Shown: one piece after another, positions 47,216 through 59,648 of the stretch | How the letters are laid out: every line of letters starts with the position of its first letter | Position numbering within the stretch: position 1 is the stretch's first letter | Position numbers and translations under genes: made by a program | Assembly (NCBI RefSeq): GCF_910592395.1 | Contig: NC_088325.1 | Coordinates: 12,462,109 to 12,526,108 of the forward strand | Source of the DNA: Lineus longissimus | Lineage: Eukaryota; Nemertea; Pilidiophora; Heteronemertea; Lineidae | Reading direction: 5' to 3' | DNA length: 64,000 nucleotides | The notes under the pieces: model-generated | What the model was told of the DNA's origin: nothing | Databases searched by the model: none | The model's input: only the letters and a program-made list of their open reading frames with translations

Positions 47216-49021
47216 ACTTCTGTTTCAGTTACTGGTAACTGTACATGGTCCAGACCTGGGTGAGAGGGAACACCTGGGATGGGGGTAAGTTAGGGTTTCC
47301 GGATAAAGTAAAGATTTTAGAGTGCTGAGAGTAAAAGAAGAGTGCTGTCACAAAGATGGCTGGCATGGAGCCTTAACCTTCAATTTCACAGGGGTGTTAA
47401 CTGTTGATTAGTCAGTTAAGATGAGCTGAGTTACCTTATGAGAAAATTACTAACAATACAAAAAATGCTCCAATCATTGAACCAATCAAATGCTGTTTAA
47501 GACTTTGCAATACCTGATAGGCAAACCCAATACTTAGTTGGAGATAGTTAACGCCTAAGGCATTTAACCAATTAAAATATCAGAAAATTTAATATTCAAA
47601 CTCTGAAACTCAAATACCCAGCACACTAATTAGCAAGGACATAAGAGACATGCCCGAAGCATTAAACCAGTCAAACCCCTGTTTATGACCCCACCCAATC
47701 TTTCAAAGCAATCACTTAACAGCTTACGAGAAGCTTGCCTTCAAATTGAAACAGGATTATTCTTGTCGCAATGAGATTCAGATACTGGCAGGATTTCTAT
47801 GTGGTGATCACTCTGCGATCTAACCTGATGCCTTGTCTATTGATTTGGAAAAAGGTTTATTTCAGTTTCGGGTTTGAAGCTCTAGAGGTTCATCCCTTGA
47901 ATGTCTGGTTAGTAAAGATGGATACATTTATGAATAGAGATATCTTGGTATCCGGCTCAATAAGATTTCATTACTTTTAACATGATTTACAAAAGTTTAG
48001 TCTTTAAGTATTCTTGTTTTTGGTGAGATTAGCAGTCACTACATCAAGTCAGAATTCTAAAAAAAAATAATAACACGCCAAAATGAAATTTTCACCAATC
48101 GCAAAAATAAAGAGGCATAGAAATTTGGCGGGTTACAGAGCCTTGGTTGAAAGTGGTTAAAAAGGCAGACAGACCTTTTCACAGACAGAGTATGGCAGAC
48201 TAAACATGTTAAATTTGTCACCTCATCAGAAATTCTGATATATTCAGAATAAAATTATACAAAGAAGACAGTATACCTCCACAGGATCTGTGCAGGAGTG
48301 TTTCGCCTGAACAAAAACAAAATATCTTCATTTTCAAGGGCTTTGAATCTAGGGTTCAATACCTCCCTTCTTGCCCCAGGTATGTTTATCTCTCTATTTT
48401 TATCAAAATACATCAGAATGTCTGATGAAGTGAACTTTTCTAAAATATGGAAAGAGCATAATTGATTATTTTTATATTGATGCTGTGAAATTTGTAAACC
48501 CGAGACAATGTTGATATCAGACTGCACTGTTAAATATGTTAAGAGGCAAGGCACACTTCAGTCTTCAGTTTTTTATTTTGGAATGAGGTCTGTGATGATT
48601 CAAGTAGTTTGAAAAATCTTTAAACTACCTAACAGTGGCTGGTGTTCAACAGAAACGAGTGAATATTGACTTGTTAATATATAAGCACCTTGCTGATGAC
48701 TGCAGGGTTCCTAGCAAAATGTAAATGCTTGAAATTATTGAATTTTTAGAACAAAACGTAACCAAACATGAATTATTTTACAGACCAATTTGTGGTTTTC
48801 AAAACTGGTCCAACAAGTTGCATATTCAATGAAAAGTTTTATTTAGATGACTCTTCAGTTTTCTAGAGGAGCGATAGCCCATCGCAGAAGCTACCGCTGT
48901 TTATTTTTGCCAATGGTTGTAAAACAAAGTACACAGTTGAAAGAAGGATTTGGTGAGGCCTAAGGGCCTGGTGCTCTGCTGACACTTTGTCTATACCAGA
49001 TATGGTAGCAGTATGATTGGC
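47216..49021. other. No gene recognised
   Basis: The frames at 47771-47980 (+), 48255-48554 (-) and 48863-49093 (-) lack motifs and splice sites. Sequence is AT-rich with no tandem structure. Confidence 0.5.
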
Positions 49022-49275
49022 AGCTGAAACATCACTTTGGATGTGAAGTAACTTGATCACAAGGTTTATTGCACTGAATAGCTGAAACATCACTTTGGAT
49101 GTGAAGTAACTTGATCACAAGGTTTATTGCACCACATGTAGCTGAAACATCACTTTGGATGTGAAGTAACTTAATCACAAGGTTTATTGCACTACATGTA
49201 GCTGAAACATCACTTTGGATGTGAAGTAACTTGATCACAAGGTTTATTGCACTACATGTAGCTGAAACATCGCTT
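49022..49275. repeat. 60-bp tandem repeat, four copies plus a partial fifth
   Basis: AGCTGAAACATCACTTTGGA begins units at 49022, 49080, 49140 and 49200 and, truncated, at 49260. The first period is 58 bp, the others 60 bp. The copies are almost identical, so the array is recent. A 20-codon periodic frame on the minus strand (49032-49238) follows from the 60-bp length and has no supporting features. Confidence 0.95.
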
Positions 49276-49490
49276 TTAAACTGAAAAGTAGGTCAAATCA
49301 CACCAATTTTCAGTGTGAAATTTCAAATTTCGGAGAAAAATGTATCCATCCACTTGACATCAAGTTTAAATTTCTAGGTCTTATGGTTACAAAACCTGTG
49401 CCCCGTGTTGACGGATGGACGGACAGATAGAATTTGAACAGTTATTCTACCAGCTCTGTTGACTTCATCAGCTGAGCTAAAAAGAGGAGC
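49276..49490. repeat. GGACGGAC-type dispersed repeat, copy B
   Basis: TTCTAGGTCTTATGGTTAC, the CpG-bearing CCCGTGTTGACGGATGGACG and a TTCATCAGCTGAGCT end correspond in layout to the repeat at 25629-25715. The 60-bp array abuts its left side. Confidence 0.5.
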
Positions 49491-49577
49491 TGCCTGCATG
49501 CCCTTTAGAAAGATAGGTTTCTGGCTAACTTTTTATGTACCAGAATCGATGGGCACGCGTCAGAGTTTTCTTTCTTG

Positions 49578-50105
49578 GTAGAAAATAAATATCTTCTAAT
49601 CAGCGCACCAAATAATCCACTTTAACACATCATTACCCCGGCCATACTGATAGCTTTGACAATCACACCAGGGACACCATCGGCTGATTCTGCATGAATA
49701 TTCACAGCCAAAGTGATTGTCTTAACGAGCCATGATAACCAGCCACCTAGAGGAACTGCCTAAGAAATAAATGGTGACCGACTTTGACTAACGCTGTACC
49801 AACTCGAGGCAGGGTATTTCCAGTTTTATACCCGATAGGAGGATGCGTGGATGATTTTGCACTATTCTTCTTCCCGTGCTTGTGTGTACTCCAGATTGAC
49901 AGACCTAAAAACTGGTTCTTGATATTCAATACCCCGAAAGGATACACCTTGTAACTTCCTTTCATACAACTGGTAGATGGTAAATATCTTCCAATCACCT
50001 AGCAAAATAATCCACTTTATCGCATCATTACCTCCGCCACACCGACACCTTTGATGAATCACACTTGGGTCAGCATCAGTTGTTTCAGCATCAGATCACG
50101 ACAGC
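49578..50105. repeat. Direct duplication about 400 bp apart
   Basis: AATATCTTCTAATCAGCG, AAATAATCCACTTTAACACATCATTACC and the following CCATACTGATAGCTTTGA, ATCACACCAGGGACACCATC (49587-49683) return as AATATCTTCCAATCACCT, AAATAATCCACTTTATCGCA, TCATTACCTCCGCCACACCG and AATCACACTTGGGTCAGCAT (about 49983-50077). The sequence between the copies is unrelated to either. Confidence 0.7.
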
Positions 50106-50139
50106 TAGCGCAAATACGAGCTAAATTAAGCGCGAAATT

Positions 50140-50166
50140 CTCTCTGTTCTCTCTCTGTCTCTCTCA
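50140..50166. repeat. CT-rich microsatellite
   Basis: TCTCTCTGTTCTCTCTCTGT followed by CTCTCTC. Interrupted and short. Confidence 0.8.
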
Positions 50167-52008
50167 AGCAAATCCTACAATTATCGATCTTTATATTGGT
50201 ATAAAACTGCCCTGTGGATTTGATAATTAGATTAATTGTTAGCATAGGATTGCATTAGTACCATAGTCTATTCAAAAGAACTTTAAGAGACAGAAAGAAA
50301 ATTTTCATATAATCAAGTCTTTCAATGTGAAATGTATGAATGAAATCAACTTGTGAGTTTATAAGTTCACCGCAGACTGGTGATATTCACTGAACAGACT
50401 TGCAAGACAGGACTTGCCATTTTTCATACGCGTCCACAGCCCCACCTAGTATTGAAATATTGTGTTGTCAAACTTCTGGCCCAGGACCTTTCAAGTGTTG
50501 CATGACGTTGGACATGATTTTTACATCACAATAAACGCAAATGATGCGTCAGACATCACCAGTGAAACACAACACTTGAAAAGTACCAGACAGTATAAGA
50601 TTAGGATTTCTTGTTCCTCCTGATTCGATTTCCGAAAAATTCTATCCATCAGCCATTCTCCTCTACCGACAAAATAAACGGATTTTCCACAAGTTGAATA
50701 AGCCAATTTGTAACAATGCTTCCAATAACATATAAATCCAACCTGCACAAATATCATTATCTAATTCAATTCATAAAAGTATATTTACGTATACTAACCG
50801 TATACTCACATTTGAAATAAATTGAAGATTTGTCCAGCTCAGTGACAAAATGAGAAGACATTAATTAAATCTAGCAGATTTTCCTGTCACTGAGGCCATT
50901 TGCAGTGTATGTTAACAACATTAGGTACTTCATAACAAGATTTATGGGTGGTTGGTGTATATTAATTTTGTCCACAATGAAGTAAGTGTATTTTTAGTTG
51001 GAGATTTTTGAGAAGTTGCAGTTGTTTGAGATACAGAAAGTCATTTTCATCTTGTAGGATAAATTAAAGACCATTTGTCTGATTACGAAGACACCAGCCA
51101 TAATTATTGCAACACCAAAAAATCATTGAGTTTTTCTACCCTTTGAGACCGTGTGTAAAAAATTTTGTACAGAACATTTTAAAGAAACCTTTAATCCATC
51201 CCAATCAAATTTTTATCCTGCAGAATAAACTGAAATATCAAATCCCTGGATCAAGTTTACACGGATTTGCGATATTGCTAATGGCAAAATCACTCCACCA
51301 CAGTCAACCAATCAACAGTTTCCATTTCAGTTTTTCCCTCGGCGATCGACTTAAACGGGTTCGCGTTACGTCTGCATCAACGGTGAGCAAGTGAAAAAGA
51401 AACGCAACTGCTTCGGAAGCTAATCATTTCTCTAACTTCTGAAAGTGGAGTTCCATATCGTTAGCTATTATCATGATGAGTGGCGCAGCGAAACCAGTCG
51501 GAAACTTTTGGGGGTTTTTTTTGTGAATGAGGCAAACCTGCACATGAATATACCAAAACATAGCAACCTTTTTGCTCTTATATTTATCTAACCACACAGT
51601 TGTCCGTATTTCGAAAAAAGCAGAGTGCATTTCATTAGGCAAACATTTAAGGCATAATGATTTTTTAAACATTTTATTTTGGAAACATACCAAACACGTC
51701 ACTTCAGGCACTTCCCACTCATTTTGAGGAAAGCTAGTATCAGACATGTTCAAATATCACTTAGCAATATTTCAGCACGGTGGGCCTCATCAACTGATAA
51801 GCCAATGACTGCTTCTAATTTTACCTCTCAGCTACCTGAAAAACGCCTATCGGCACTGAAATCTTTCTTGGGAGGACACCCTCACACCACTTGTTTCCAA
51901 GATCACACCATCGGGGCTGGCTTTGTTCGTTGGGCGGTGCTTCCTTTTCCAAAATTTCTGGATCTGCCACTGCATCTTGATCTCCCCTCACCCTAGAAAC
52001 GTAACAAA
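50167..52008. other. No gene recognised
   Basis: The frame at 51107-51394 (+) ends beside a good donor-type sequence (TCAACG|GTGAGC at 51379-51390), but its coding potential upstream is weak and no partner exon was seen. Frames at 50521-50757 (-), 51424-51753 (-) and 51679-51996 (+) are unremarkable. Confidence 0.4.
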
Positions 52009-52350
52009 CTGAATGTGAAAAGGTTATGCCTGGTGTTACAGTATTTATAATGCGTCTGCCTAAAAGGACATACTCAGTTTGGAAAAGATCACAGTTCAAC
52101 ACAGGATGACACAAAGTGTCATTTCCCACTCTAGCACTTGAACTCACTGGCTAAATTCGCTGGTACAATGTCCTTTTCTACCAACTCGCATCCATTGATA
52201 CTGAATGTGAAGAGGTCTTGTTTTGTGGCATAGCATTTATTATTCATTAGCCGCAAAGGGTGGTTTGCCAATTGTTTCATTATGCAGTACAAAGGGCTGA
52301 GTTCAACACTGGATGAAACAGAGTCATTTTCCACTCTAGTTTGAAGAGTT
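52009..52350. repeat. Two-copy degenerate duplication (about 190 bp)
   Basis: AACTGAATGTGAAAAGGTTATG, then CAGTTCAACACAGGATGACA, AAGTGTCATTTCCCACTCTAG (52009-52135) is paralleled by TACTGAATGTGAAGAGGTCTTG, GAGTTCAACACTGGATGAAA and AGAGTCATTTTCCACTCTAG (52199-52340). The two minus-strand frames 51821-52147 and 52131-52358 run through it. Confidence 0.7.
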
Positions 52351-52839
52351 TCACTCAACTAGTATATCCATTTTGTTAGTTCGAGTTACAGTCATAATGA
52401 TGAGCAGTCTTGTCCAAAGACGAAATACCCCCAAAATAAGCTTGTCAACACCAGAACCAATTATGGCATCCCAAAAAAGAACTTTCACTCTACTTTATGA
52501 TGTCTCAAGGTCAAAGAGCGACAACACCTCATTTGGCAACAACTTCAGTTATAACGGCCATGCCATGACGACCAATTTCGTTTTGAATGTCAGCTGCATA
52601 CAAAATTTGAAAATTATCAAATTCAAATCGTAATGGCTCTACATGTAGGTATGAATTAAACGTGGCATATAAATGAGCCGAGACCATCATGTCAGACCAA
52701 CAGGCAGACAGTAGTTGAAGAATACCCCAATGATTGCCTGGAAAAATAACACCTTAATGCATTATTTATCAGCTTTTTCTAATGCTCAAATGGGTTTGCC
52801 CAGGATGATTGAGTTTTAAGGTCAAGGTAACTGGCCACA

Positions 52840-52987
52840 GAAGGGTTGGTTGAACTTACTAATTGGACAACAGAGGATTTTCATTTCGAACTGAAGAGGT
52901 GGTTGAACTCACTAATTGGATAACACATATGTTGATATTTTAACTTGAAGGGTTGGCTGAACTTACTTATTAGACAACGGATAACCA
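52840..52987. repeat. 53-bp tandem repeat, three copies
   Basis: GAAGGGTTGGTTGAACTTAC, GAAGAGGTGGTTGAACTCAC and GAAGGGTTGGCTGAACTTAC start units at 52840, 52893 and 52947. Each continues TAATTGGACAACA or a variant and a T-rich end. Confidence 0.85.
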
Positions 52988-53439
52988 AGGGGTGTTTTTT
53001 TTTAATGTGAATATGAATGATTCACATGAGTTGATATCTTTATGCTTTGAGCAATTTCACAAAACAAAATGGTCACGCATGTTTCCTGGTTTACAGCAAT
53101 TGAATTTACTCCTTTTGATATATGTCAAGAAAAAATTTCAATCATATTCTAACTGGCATAATATCATTATGATTTTTCAGGTAAAAACACAAACAAAATG
53201 AAAACACACCTCACATGAGATGCCATTTCCAAGGTAACTTGATACTGCTTCTGTTTTTCCAATAGTCAATACACGATGATGAATATCAGTATCGTCTAGC
53301 TGCAGGCACGTGCCGTTTGGAAAGCGTTCTAGAAGCTAGGATCGGCCATTGACATTTCCGGGACAGATATTAAGATGAAATCATCCAAGGACCATGTGCT
53401 CACCTTGGGTAATGTTAATGCATGTCATTTGCAGTGGAT
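52988..53439. other. No gene recognised
   Basis: The frame 52992-53201 (+) is asparagine/lysine/phenylalanine-rich from AT-rich DNA. Nothing else was identified. Confidence 0.5.
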
Positions 53440-53640
53440 ATGGGGAGAAAAGTGAAGAAACAAATTTGGACTTAGACATTTTTTCATCTTTCAGTGTCAG
53501 TTCAAAATTCTGAAAAATTTTCAAAGAAAAAAAAAAGTTTTGGGACTGATGATGTTGCTTCATTTTGAGCAGAAAAATAACTAGTGAAAAAGCTATTTGG
53601 ACTTAGAATTTTTTTCATCTTTCAGACTCAGTTCATGTCA
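53440..53640 (-). repeat. AT-rich dispersed repeat, inverted copy
   Basis: TTTGGACTTAGACATTTTTTC, TTCAAAATTCTGAAAAATTTTC, GATGTTGCTTCATTTTGAGC and ATTTGGACTTAGAATTTTTTTC match the complement of the 14352-14735 units. Two partial units are visible. Confidence 0.7.
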
Positions 53641-55329
53641 GTCAGTTCATGTTTTATGGGGGTTTTTTGGCACGCCAGGGTCTATATGATACCACAATAA
53701 CTATTCCTGAAGTAACCATACACTGTTTGATCAAGAACGTTTGAGCCTTTCAAGTCTTGTGACTTGATCACCTCAGGCGTGGTGGTTAAAATTATAGCCC
53801 ACCAAGCCAGACGGATCATATCAGAAGAGAAAATAGACAAGACGATTATTTGACCAATCGAGTTTTATAGGATTTTTAGATTAGGGAAGGGAGTTTCTGT
53901 CTCAAGAGTGACCCATAAACGAGCTGGTGTAACTTGTTGTTTCCCTAAATCATTTTGTCAATCTGCTTAGGACCCAAAATACTGAGCCAGCCCTTGAGAT
54001 AAACTACCGCAAAAGTTAACAATCCTGCCTTTTCAACTAACTTTCCTCTAACTAAGTACTGCTAACACAAAAACATATTTTATGTTGATCTGTCATAAGT
54101 TACAGTTCGAAATACGTAATTCACTTCAACTAATATTGATAATTTCCCCCAATAAATTATTTCTTTCCACTTGCTTTTTCAATGACAACCTTTGATATTT
54201 TGCATGAAGATGCTATTGATCAAGCAGGTTGTATGATCAATATCAGTTCTCTTTGAACTCAGTTTGTACCGATACATCAAGTGAGATCGATTGTGGTCTT
54301 TTTTGTAATACTTTAGTTTGGGAAGGTAATCGTAAGCCTACGGTAAGATTGAGAACATGACTAAGATTTTTATGCTTGAGAGGGAGTGCAGCCCTGACTC
54401 AAAGTCTTTTTCTTTTTTATCATTTGATCATTCATTCCAACAATAATGATGTTCATCGATTCATTCTAACGCTAACTTTTCATGAGTTACCCAGTGCATT
54501 CTGAAATAAACTTTTTTTCAAGATTCTGAAAATAAACTCTGATGCATATGATCAGAAATTTGTAAAAAAAGAAAATGGACAAAATACAAAATACAAAACC
54601 TCATTGTCAAGATGGAACCCATCTAACATTTTTGATAACACGTTTTGGCTAAGTGTCTTTCAATGACTTCTCTCTCTGGCACTGTTTTTAAACGCCAATT
54701 CTGGGAGAATGTACACATACCTATTTTGGGCTAAATGTTGCTTTTCAAAGATAATGCATATCAACGGAGATTGGGAGATTATGCAGCATGCTCCCACAAC
54801 AACATTTGTGATATACATTTATCTTCATGAAGTATCTGAGCCCAATCAACCGCCTTGGACAGTGAAACCAACTCTGACCACAGGGGACCAACTGATAGCG
54901 AATATTCCTATTACCCATGGCATAATTGATGGTCAACCAGAACTGCAGAATGCATTGCCGAGATTTTCGCCGAGCGATAGCATGCATGACGGGGCCCACG
55001 AGACAGCTGGTTCTGGATGCGCTGTCAAACAGGCTATTGACCGCTAGTTATTCAAATGATGTTTGGGTCATGTCTGGCGGGAATTCCACACAAAACACTG
55101 TAAGGCTAGTAGGCAGGGGAAGAGAAGAAGCCTCGATGTTGCCCATAGTTTGAGAGGACTCACCACTTTCATGTAACTATCGTAGGATTGCCCATTACAC
55201 TCACCTGTAAAAGAGGAAGTGTAAAAATGATTAGACTATTTTCATCACCAGATATAAATTCGGCACAAATCAATTTTTCTAATGCCAAAATACAACACAG
55301 TTTTCGTACAAGTCATTCCTTGGCACCAT
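53641..55329. other. No gene recognised
   Basis: The frames at 54709-55047 (+, 112 codons) and 54926-55153 (+) overlap in a locally GC-richer patch (54830-55150), and 54745-54999 is open on the minus strand. The three compete and none shows a family motif, so coding status is undecided. Confidence 0.35.
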
Positions 55330-55339
55330 GGAATCGGTC

Positions 55340-55815
55340 TTCAGAGAAAAGAGCTTAATTATGCCGAGGAACCAATATCTGACATTTGAGGACAGCAGGC
55401 AATCTCAGGCCACCAAAATGAGACCTAGTGCCGTACGGTAGAGAAGAAGATGAAGCAGCTTGGTATGACCTGGGGAAACATCTACAGACTGGCTGCTAAC
55501 CTAACAGAGTGGAATCTGATGATTGAAGTCTTAAATGCCCTCTAGGCACAAAGAGAACTAAGTAAGTAACTTATATCTGAGCTACATGTACGGTCCACCC
55601 AATATGAACAAAATCATCACCCAACCTACAGTTACCATAACGCATCCCGCATCATTATGATGACGGTGCTTCACGACATCTCAATAATGCCGGGGAACCT
55701 TTATCTGACCCACAGTCCAACCCCATACGAACAGCATCACAACCCAACTGACGATTACCGTAACTTATCCCGCACTTTGCTCCCCGCTGCGATGATAACG
55801 TTTCAAGATGGCTGA
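55340..55815. repeat. Degenerate tandem duplication
   Basis: GTCCACCCAATATGAACAAA, ATCATCACCCAACC and TACCATAACGCATCCCGCA (55593-55655) are repeated as GTCCAACCCCATACGAACAG, CATCACAACCCAACTG and TACCGTAACTTATCCCGCA (about 55715-55775). Between them AATGCCGGGGAACCTTTATCTGACC matches TATGCCGAGGAACCAATATCTGACA near 55360. Confidence 0.6.
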
Positions 55816-55819
55816 ATAT

Positions 55820-56159
55820 CGACAGACCTGATGGCAAGTTTTAATTAACGACCATCTCATCAGCACGGCGATATTTCGTTATTGAATTGAGCTCAGCAAT
55901 GACATGTCTCGCAGCAAAAATCTCCATGTGTAATCATCGTGTTTGGGCATTGCAGTAGCGCGTTGGCAGCTTCTGTGATGTGAGGTGTTCTTTGGTGCAG
56001 TGTGTGGCTATGTGTAATGGCGGCTTCAGGCTGCGGAGCTTCTTTGGTGCAGAAGCATGTGACAGTGGTCTAAGGCAAACTCTCGTCTGCTTTAGGTGCC
56101 ATAACCTGGGTCTTCGCTTTAAAAGGAGACTGCGTACAGATCATCTGACTTTCACTCCT
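55820..56159. other. No gene recognised
   Basis: GC-richer sequence with an internal echo: TTCTTTGGTGCAG at 55988 and 56041. The frame 55980-56162 (+) spans it and is not recognised. Confidence 0.45.
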
Positions 56160-57530
56160 TAAACGCAGGTGACTTTCAGGGACTGGTAGAGAGAGTGGTT
56201 AGAGTGCATGTACATCAATCATCGGGGCCTTCCTCCCAGTCTCCATTGTGTTAGTAGATAAGAAAAATTGCTTCTGGTTGCTAGGATGTTCACCAGGAAC
56301 AGTCCCATCTGAATTTGTAGGAGAGGAACATATATCTACATTGCATCTTCCTCCCGGGTTCTTTTATGTAGACAGCTTTAAATTCCAAGAAATGGTCTCA
56401 TCGACATTCTCCTCCATCTCTTTTTAGATTGATGACTAAGTAATCAAGATGGAGGTTAAAGGTTGATGACAGAGGCTCTTCCACGCAGTCTCTGTTGTCT
56501 TGAAAAGGAAGACACCTCACTTCATACTGCCAGGATGATCACCAGGAATGGTCTCATCAGTAACATCTTCAATCTACTTTTAAGAGATGACAGTTGATGA
56601 CAGAGGCATTAGGAGTGTCCTCCCTCCTCTTTCAGAGACTGGTAGTGAGTGGTGAAGTAAACACATCAATCATCAGAGCCTTCCCCGTAGTCTTCATTGT
56701 GTTGGCAAGTAAGACACTGAACTTCAGGTTACCAGGATGATTTCTGGGAATGGTCTGATCAGAAACACCTTCAATCTACCTCCAAGAGATTGCATTCATC
56801 CCCACGACAATTTTATTTTGACAATTTCACCCCAGTGTAGAAAGGATTGACAAGTTTGTAAAAACCTCAGCAATTTTTGCTAGTCACCTTTTCTTCTGGT
56901 TCAGGCTGTGATTCTTTCATGTGCAGCTTCTGGTGCCATAGGCCTCATTCTTTCAGAAGGGAAGGGCAGGGGTACATCAACTTTTAGGAAATTGCATTTG
57001 TCAACTCAACAGTGTTCACACCAAAGGTGGTTATGCATCAAACTGTGTTCTTCTGGTAGCATGCCTTACAGGCCTCATTCCTTCTTCTTTTAGGACGCAA
57101 AGCCAGGGACACATACTTCGCAGTCTTCTTCCCCTTTTCCGAGTTCCATGTATCAACAACGAAGACATACTGCCTCAGGTTCTAATCAACACCACCTTCC
57201 ATAAACGTTAAGGTTATCACATTTGCTGCCTTGACAATGTAAAGGCTTTATGAGATAATTTTAAGAGGAAAAAAGTTCCCATTGTGTTCCCATATTCCGT
57301 AGCACAGCTATCCTGTGACCATGGAAAAAGCCTTTTAGAAGAGTTGATTATAAGGCCTGGTATACCTCTCTACTCTTATAGGGATGGGCAGGATGTGATG
57401 ATATAAAACCTTAATCTTCCATTCTATTGACAACTAAGACACATCACATCAGGTTGCTAGGAACCATCTAATCGACAAAATCTTCCATCAACCATTAGAA
57501 GATTGCATTCATCACCTAGACGATGTTAAT
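56160..57530. repeat. Degenerate long-period tandem repeat (about 230 bp), four to five units
   Basis: Units share GACTGGTAGAGAG/GACTGGTAGTGAG, CATCAATCATCGGGGCCTTC, CAGTCTCCATTGTGTT, a GGTTGCTAGGATG / GGTTACCAGGATG / CTGCCAGGATGATCACC block, GGAATGGTCTCATCAG and TCAATCTACCTCCAAGAGAT then GCATTCATC. Clear units are at 56185-56345, 56465-56595, 56638-56800 and 57410-57515, with weaker pieces between. GCCTCATTCTTTC/GCCTCATTCCTTC recurs at 56941 and 57071. Confidence 0.65.
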
Positions 57531-59310
57531 AGCTTCAGCTTATCTCCCTGGCGTGGAAAAGCTGGATGAGTTATTGGTCGTTAGTCAGACAATTCCAAAT
57601 TGGTATTGGATCCAATCAACATTTTTTGCCAGGAAGATAACGTGTTCCTCTTCAATTAAAATGTTCAATAGATTGTGAATGTCTGATGACAATTACCAAG
57701 GAATTCTCAAGTTGGCTGTCAAAGTGTCAGAGTGAGTCATTTTTGTTGCATGCAATCATGATTGCAGGTCAGTGGCAAAAATCGCTCATATGCGAGCTGT
57801 TTCAATGCAGCATTTTCCTTGTTTTGCAAGCAGTCATGTCCCTTCACCTCATCATAGTCGCATCATCCTATTATTAAATGATCAACCATAACATTTGCAG
57901 GCAGACAGATTGTTGGTATCATACTATGACGCTGCCTCTACAATCGAATAATCGTGGATATCCCTGTTGATTGCTCCATGATGGCCTCTCTGATCAATTT
58001 GTTACTATCACTTAGGATGTGGCTAATGGTGTTTGGGATTGGTGACAGCCTCATAGTCTGGCAACTCATGACTGAAATGACATTCTACTTCAAGGGGCCG
58101 GTTTTGGAAATTTGTAGGCAAAGTTTAACAGGCCTTCTCTCCTCATGACTGAGCCATGCTGGTCTCTCGCATCAGGAGGAACAAGAGCGGTGGACAGGTG
58201 TTATTGTTTTACTGGTTTGGCACTAACGTGAAGTACTGAGTTAGTGGAAAAGGGAGGTTCTTAGAAGATGTTTGAAGTTGTGTTAACTTTTGAACCTGTG
58301 GCAGTCTCTACTAAGTACAAGACATGAATTACTACTTCTTAATACCTGAAGTCAATAACTGCAGTGTAGAGACATCTGGTGGCTGAAGTATGATCTTTGA
58401 AACATTGATCTTGATATCGTCAATATCAAAACACCACGGCGACATTGATCAACATTCTGATATCAGTATAGACATTAACGATTTATTCTCTCCCTTGGTT
58501 AGCGTCAATAATGAAACCAATTCCTGCGAGTGACGCTCTCGTTAGAATTGACAACTTTAATTTCTGGGGACTTCCTGTTCTTCAAAAGTCAATTCCATCT
58601 ATGTTGATGATGTCATGGACAAAATCGCACCGTCATTAGCAATGCCGACAGAACCACTCCACTAAATCACAACTTTACCCTGGAGAATTAGCACCAATTT
58701 CCTGAGGGCATTCCCCAGTTTGGCTCAGTTTCGAGGTCGGATTTTCTGTCATTGAAACAGTTAGATGGCTTTGAATACCTTACCTAACCTTACAACTTAT
58801 GCCCTAACAACATTATCCACAGCCTCAGTATCTCAAAATATTGATATTTTATCGCAGTAGATAATTTCTTGCTTCACAACACCTTTTGAAAGAAATCAGA
58901 TTACAGAAGATAGCTAACTGTAAAGAAGCATATTGATCTTGTGTTGTTATGAAAGAATGACAGCCACTATAAGGTGCAACACCACAACCTGACAATGACA
59001 GGCTTTTTCCAATACGGATAAATAAACGGATGACACGTCTCCGTTTTGACACAATGGACTTCACGGCTGAGAAGTTGTTGATCAATGAGAGGACGGTAAA
59101 ATTATTCTATGGTTTTCGCTCACATTTGGCTTTTTCCATTTCTTCTTCCTCAGCGTTTGCTCGAAGGTGATTTTTTCCAGGGAGTATTCCTGCTCCAAGG
59201 CGGGATGAGTGATTTTGCACGACACTACGATTATGCAGCAATTGGGTTTATCGGCCTAGTGAATCTGACTTCAGCAAGAGGTTGAGTCCACGCAAGCTAC
59301 TCATTTTTCT
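57531..59310. other. No gene recognised
   Basis: Frames at 57686-57877 (+), 57954-58148 (+) and 58849-59085 (-) are short. The second has a hydrophobic stretch but no initiation context or splice support. Confidence 0.5.
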
Positions 59311-59513
59311 CACTCGGTGGGGTCTTTAACCTGCCCTGGCATAGACACAAGATACAAGGAACCTGGGTTTTAAGTCTCATTTGAAGGAATGGCAAGAGCC
59401 AGGAATTTTAGTTCCTCCAGAAGTACATTCCTGGGTTCTCCCCAGGATCAAACCCGGGCCCTTTAGAGTGGTAGCCAGCAGTGTTAACCACTAGGCTATG
59501 AAGCTCCCTGCTT
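59311..59513 (-). mobile_element. tRNA-derived SINE with well preserved A and B boxes
   Basis: On the minus strand it begins GGGAGCTTCATAGCCTAGTGGTTAAC, containing TAGCCTAGTGG, an exact match to the RNA polymerase III A-box pattern TRGCNNAGYGG. This is followed about 35 bp later by GGGTTTGATCC, close to the B box GGTTCGANNCC. The body continues with a CCCAGGAATGTACTTCTGG stretch and ends in GGGCAGGTTAAAGACCCCAC near 59318. It is a different family from the three SINE copies at 8572, 10651 and 34800. It has no coding capacity. A tRNA gene is excluded because the acceptor and anticodon stems do not close. Confidence 0.8.
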
Positions 59514-59648
59514 TTTCGAATAATTCAATGGATATCATGTCCCGGTTTCTGCACGACGATTTTTATTCCTGCGAAGTTATTGATCAATGACAGGACGGTG
59601 TTTGATGGCATAACTGTTGCCTGGTTTTTGCTTCCATTTTATGGCCTT

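Noticed and set aside
49032-49238. Repeat protein with 20-residue periods on the minus strand
   Set aside because: It is forced by a 60-bp repeat being divisible by 3; there is no start context and no sequence outside the repeat.
59440-59513. tRNA gene
   Set aside because: A- and B-box-like motifs are present, but acceptor, D and anticodon stems do not close; it is a SINE head.
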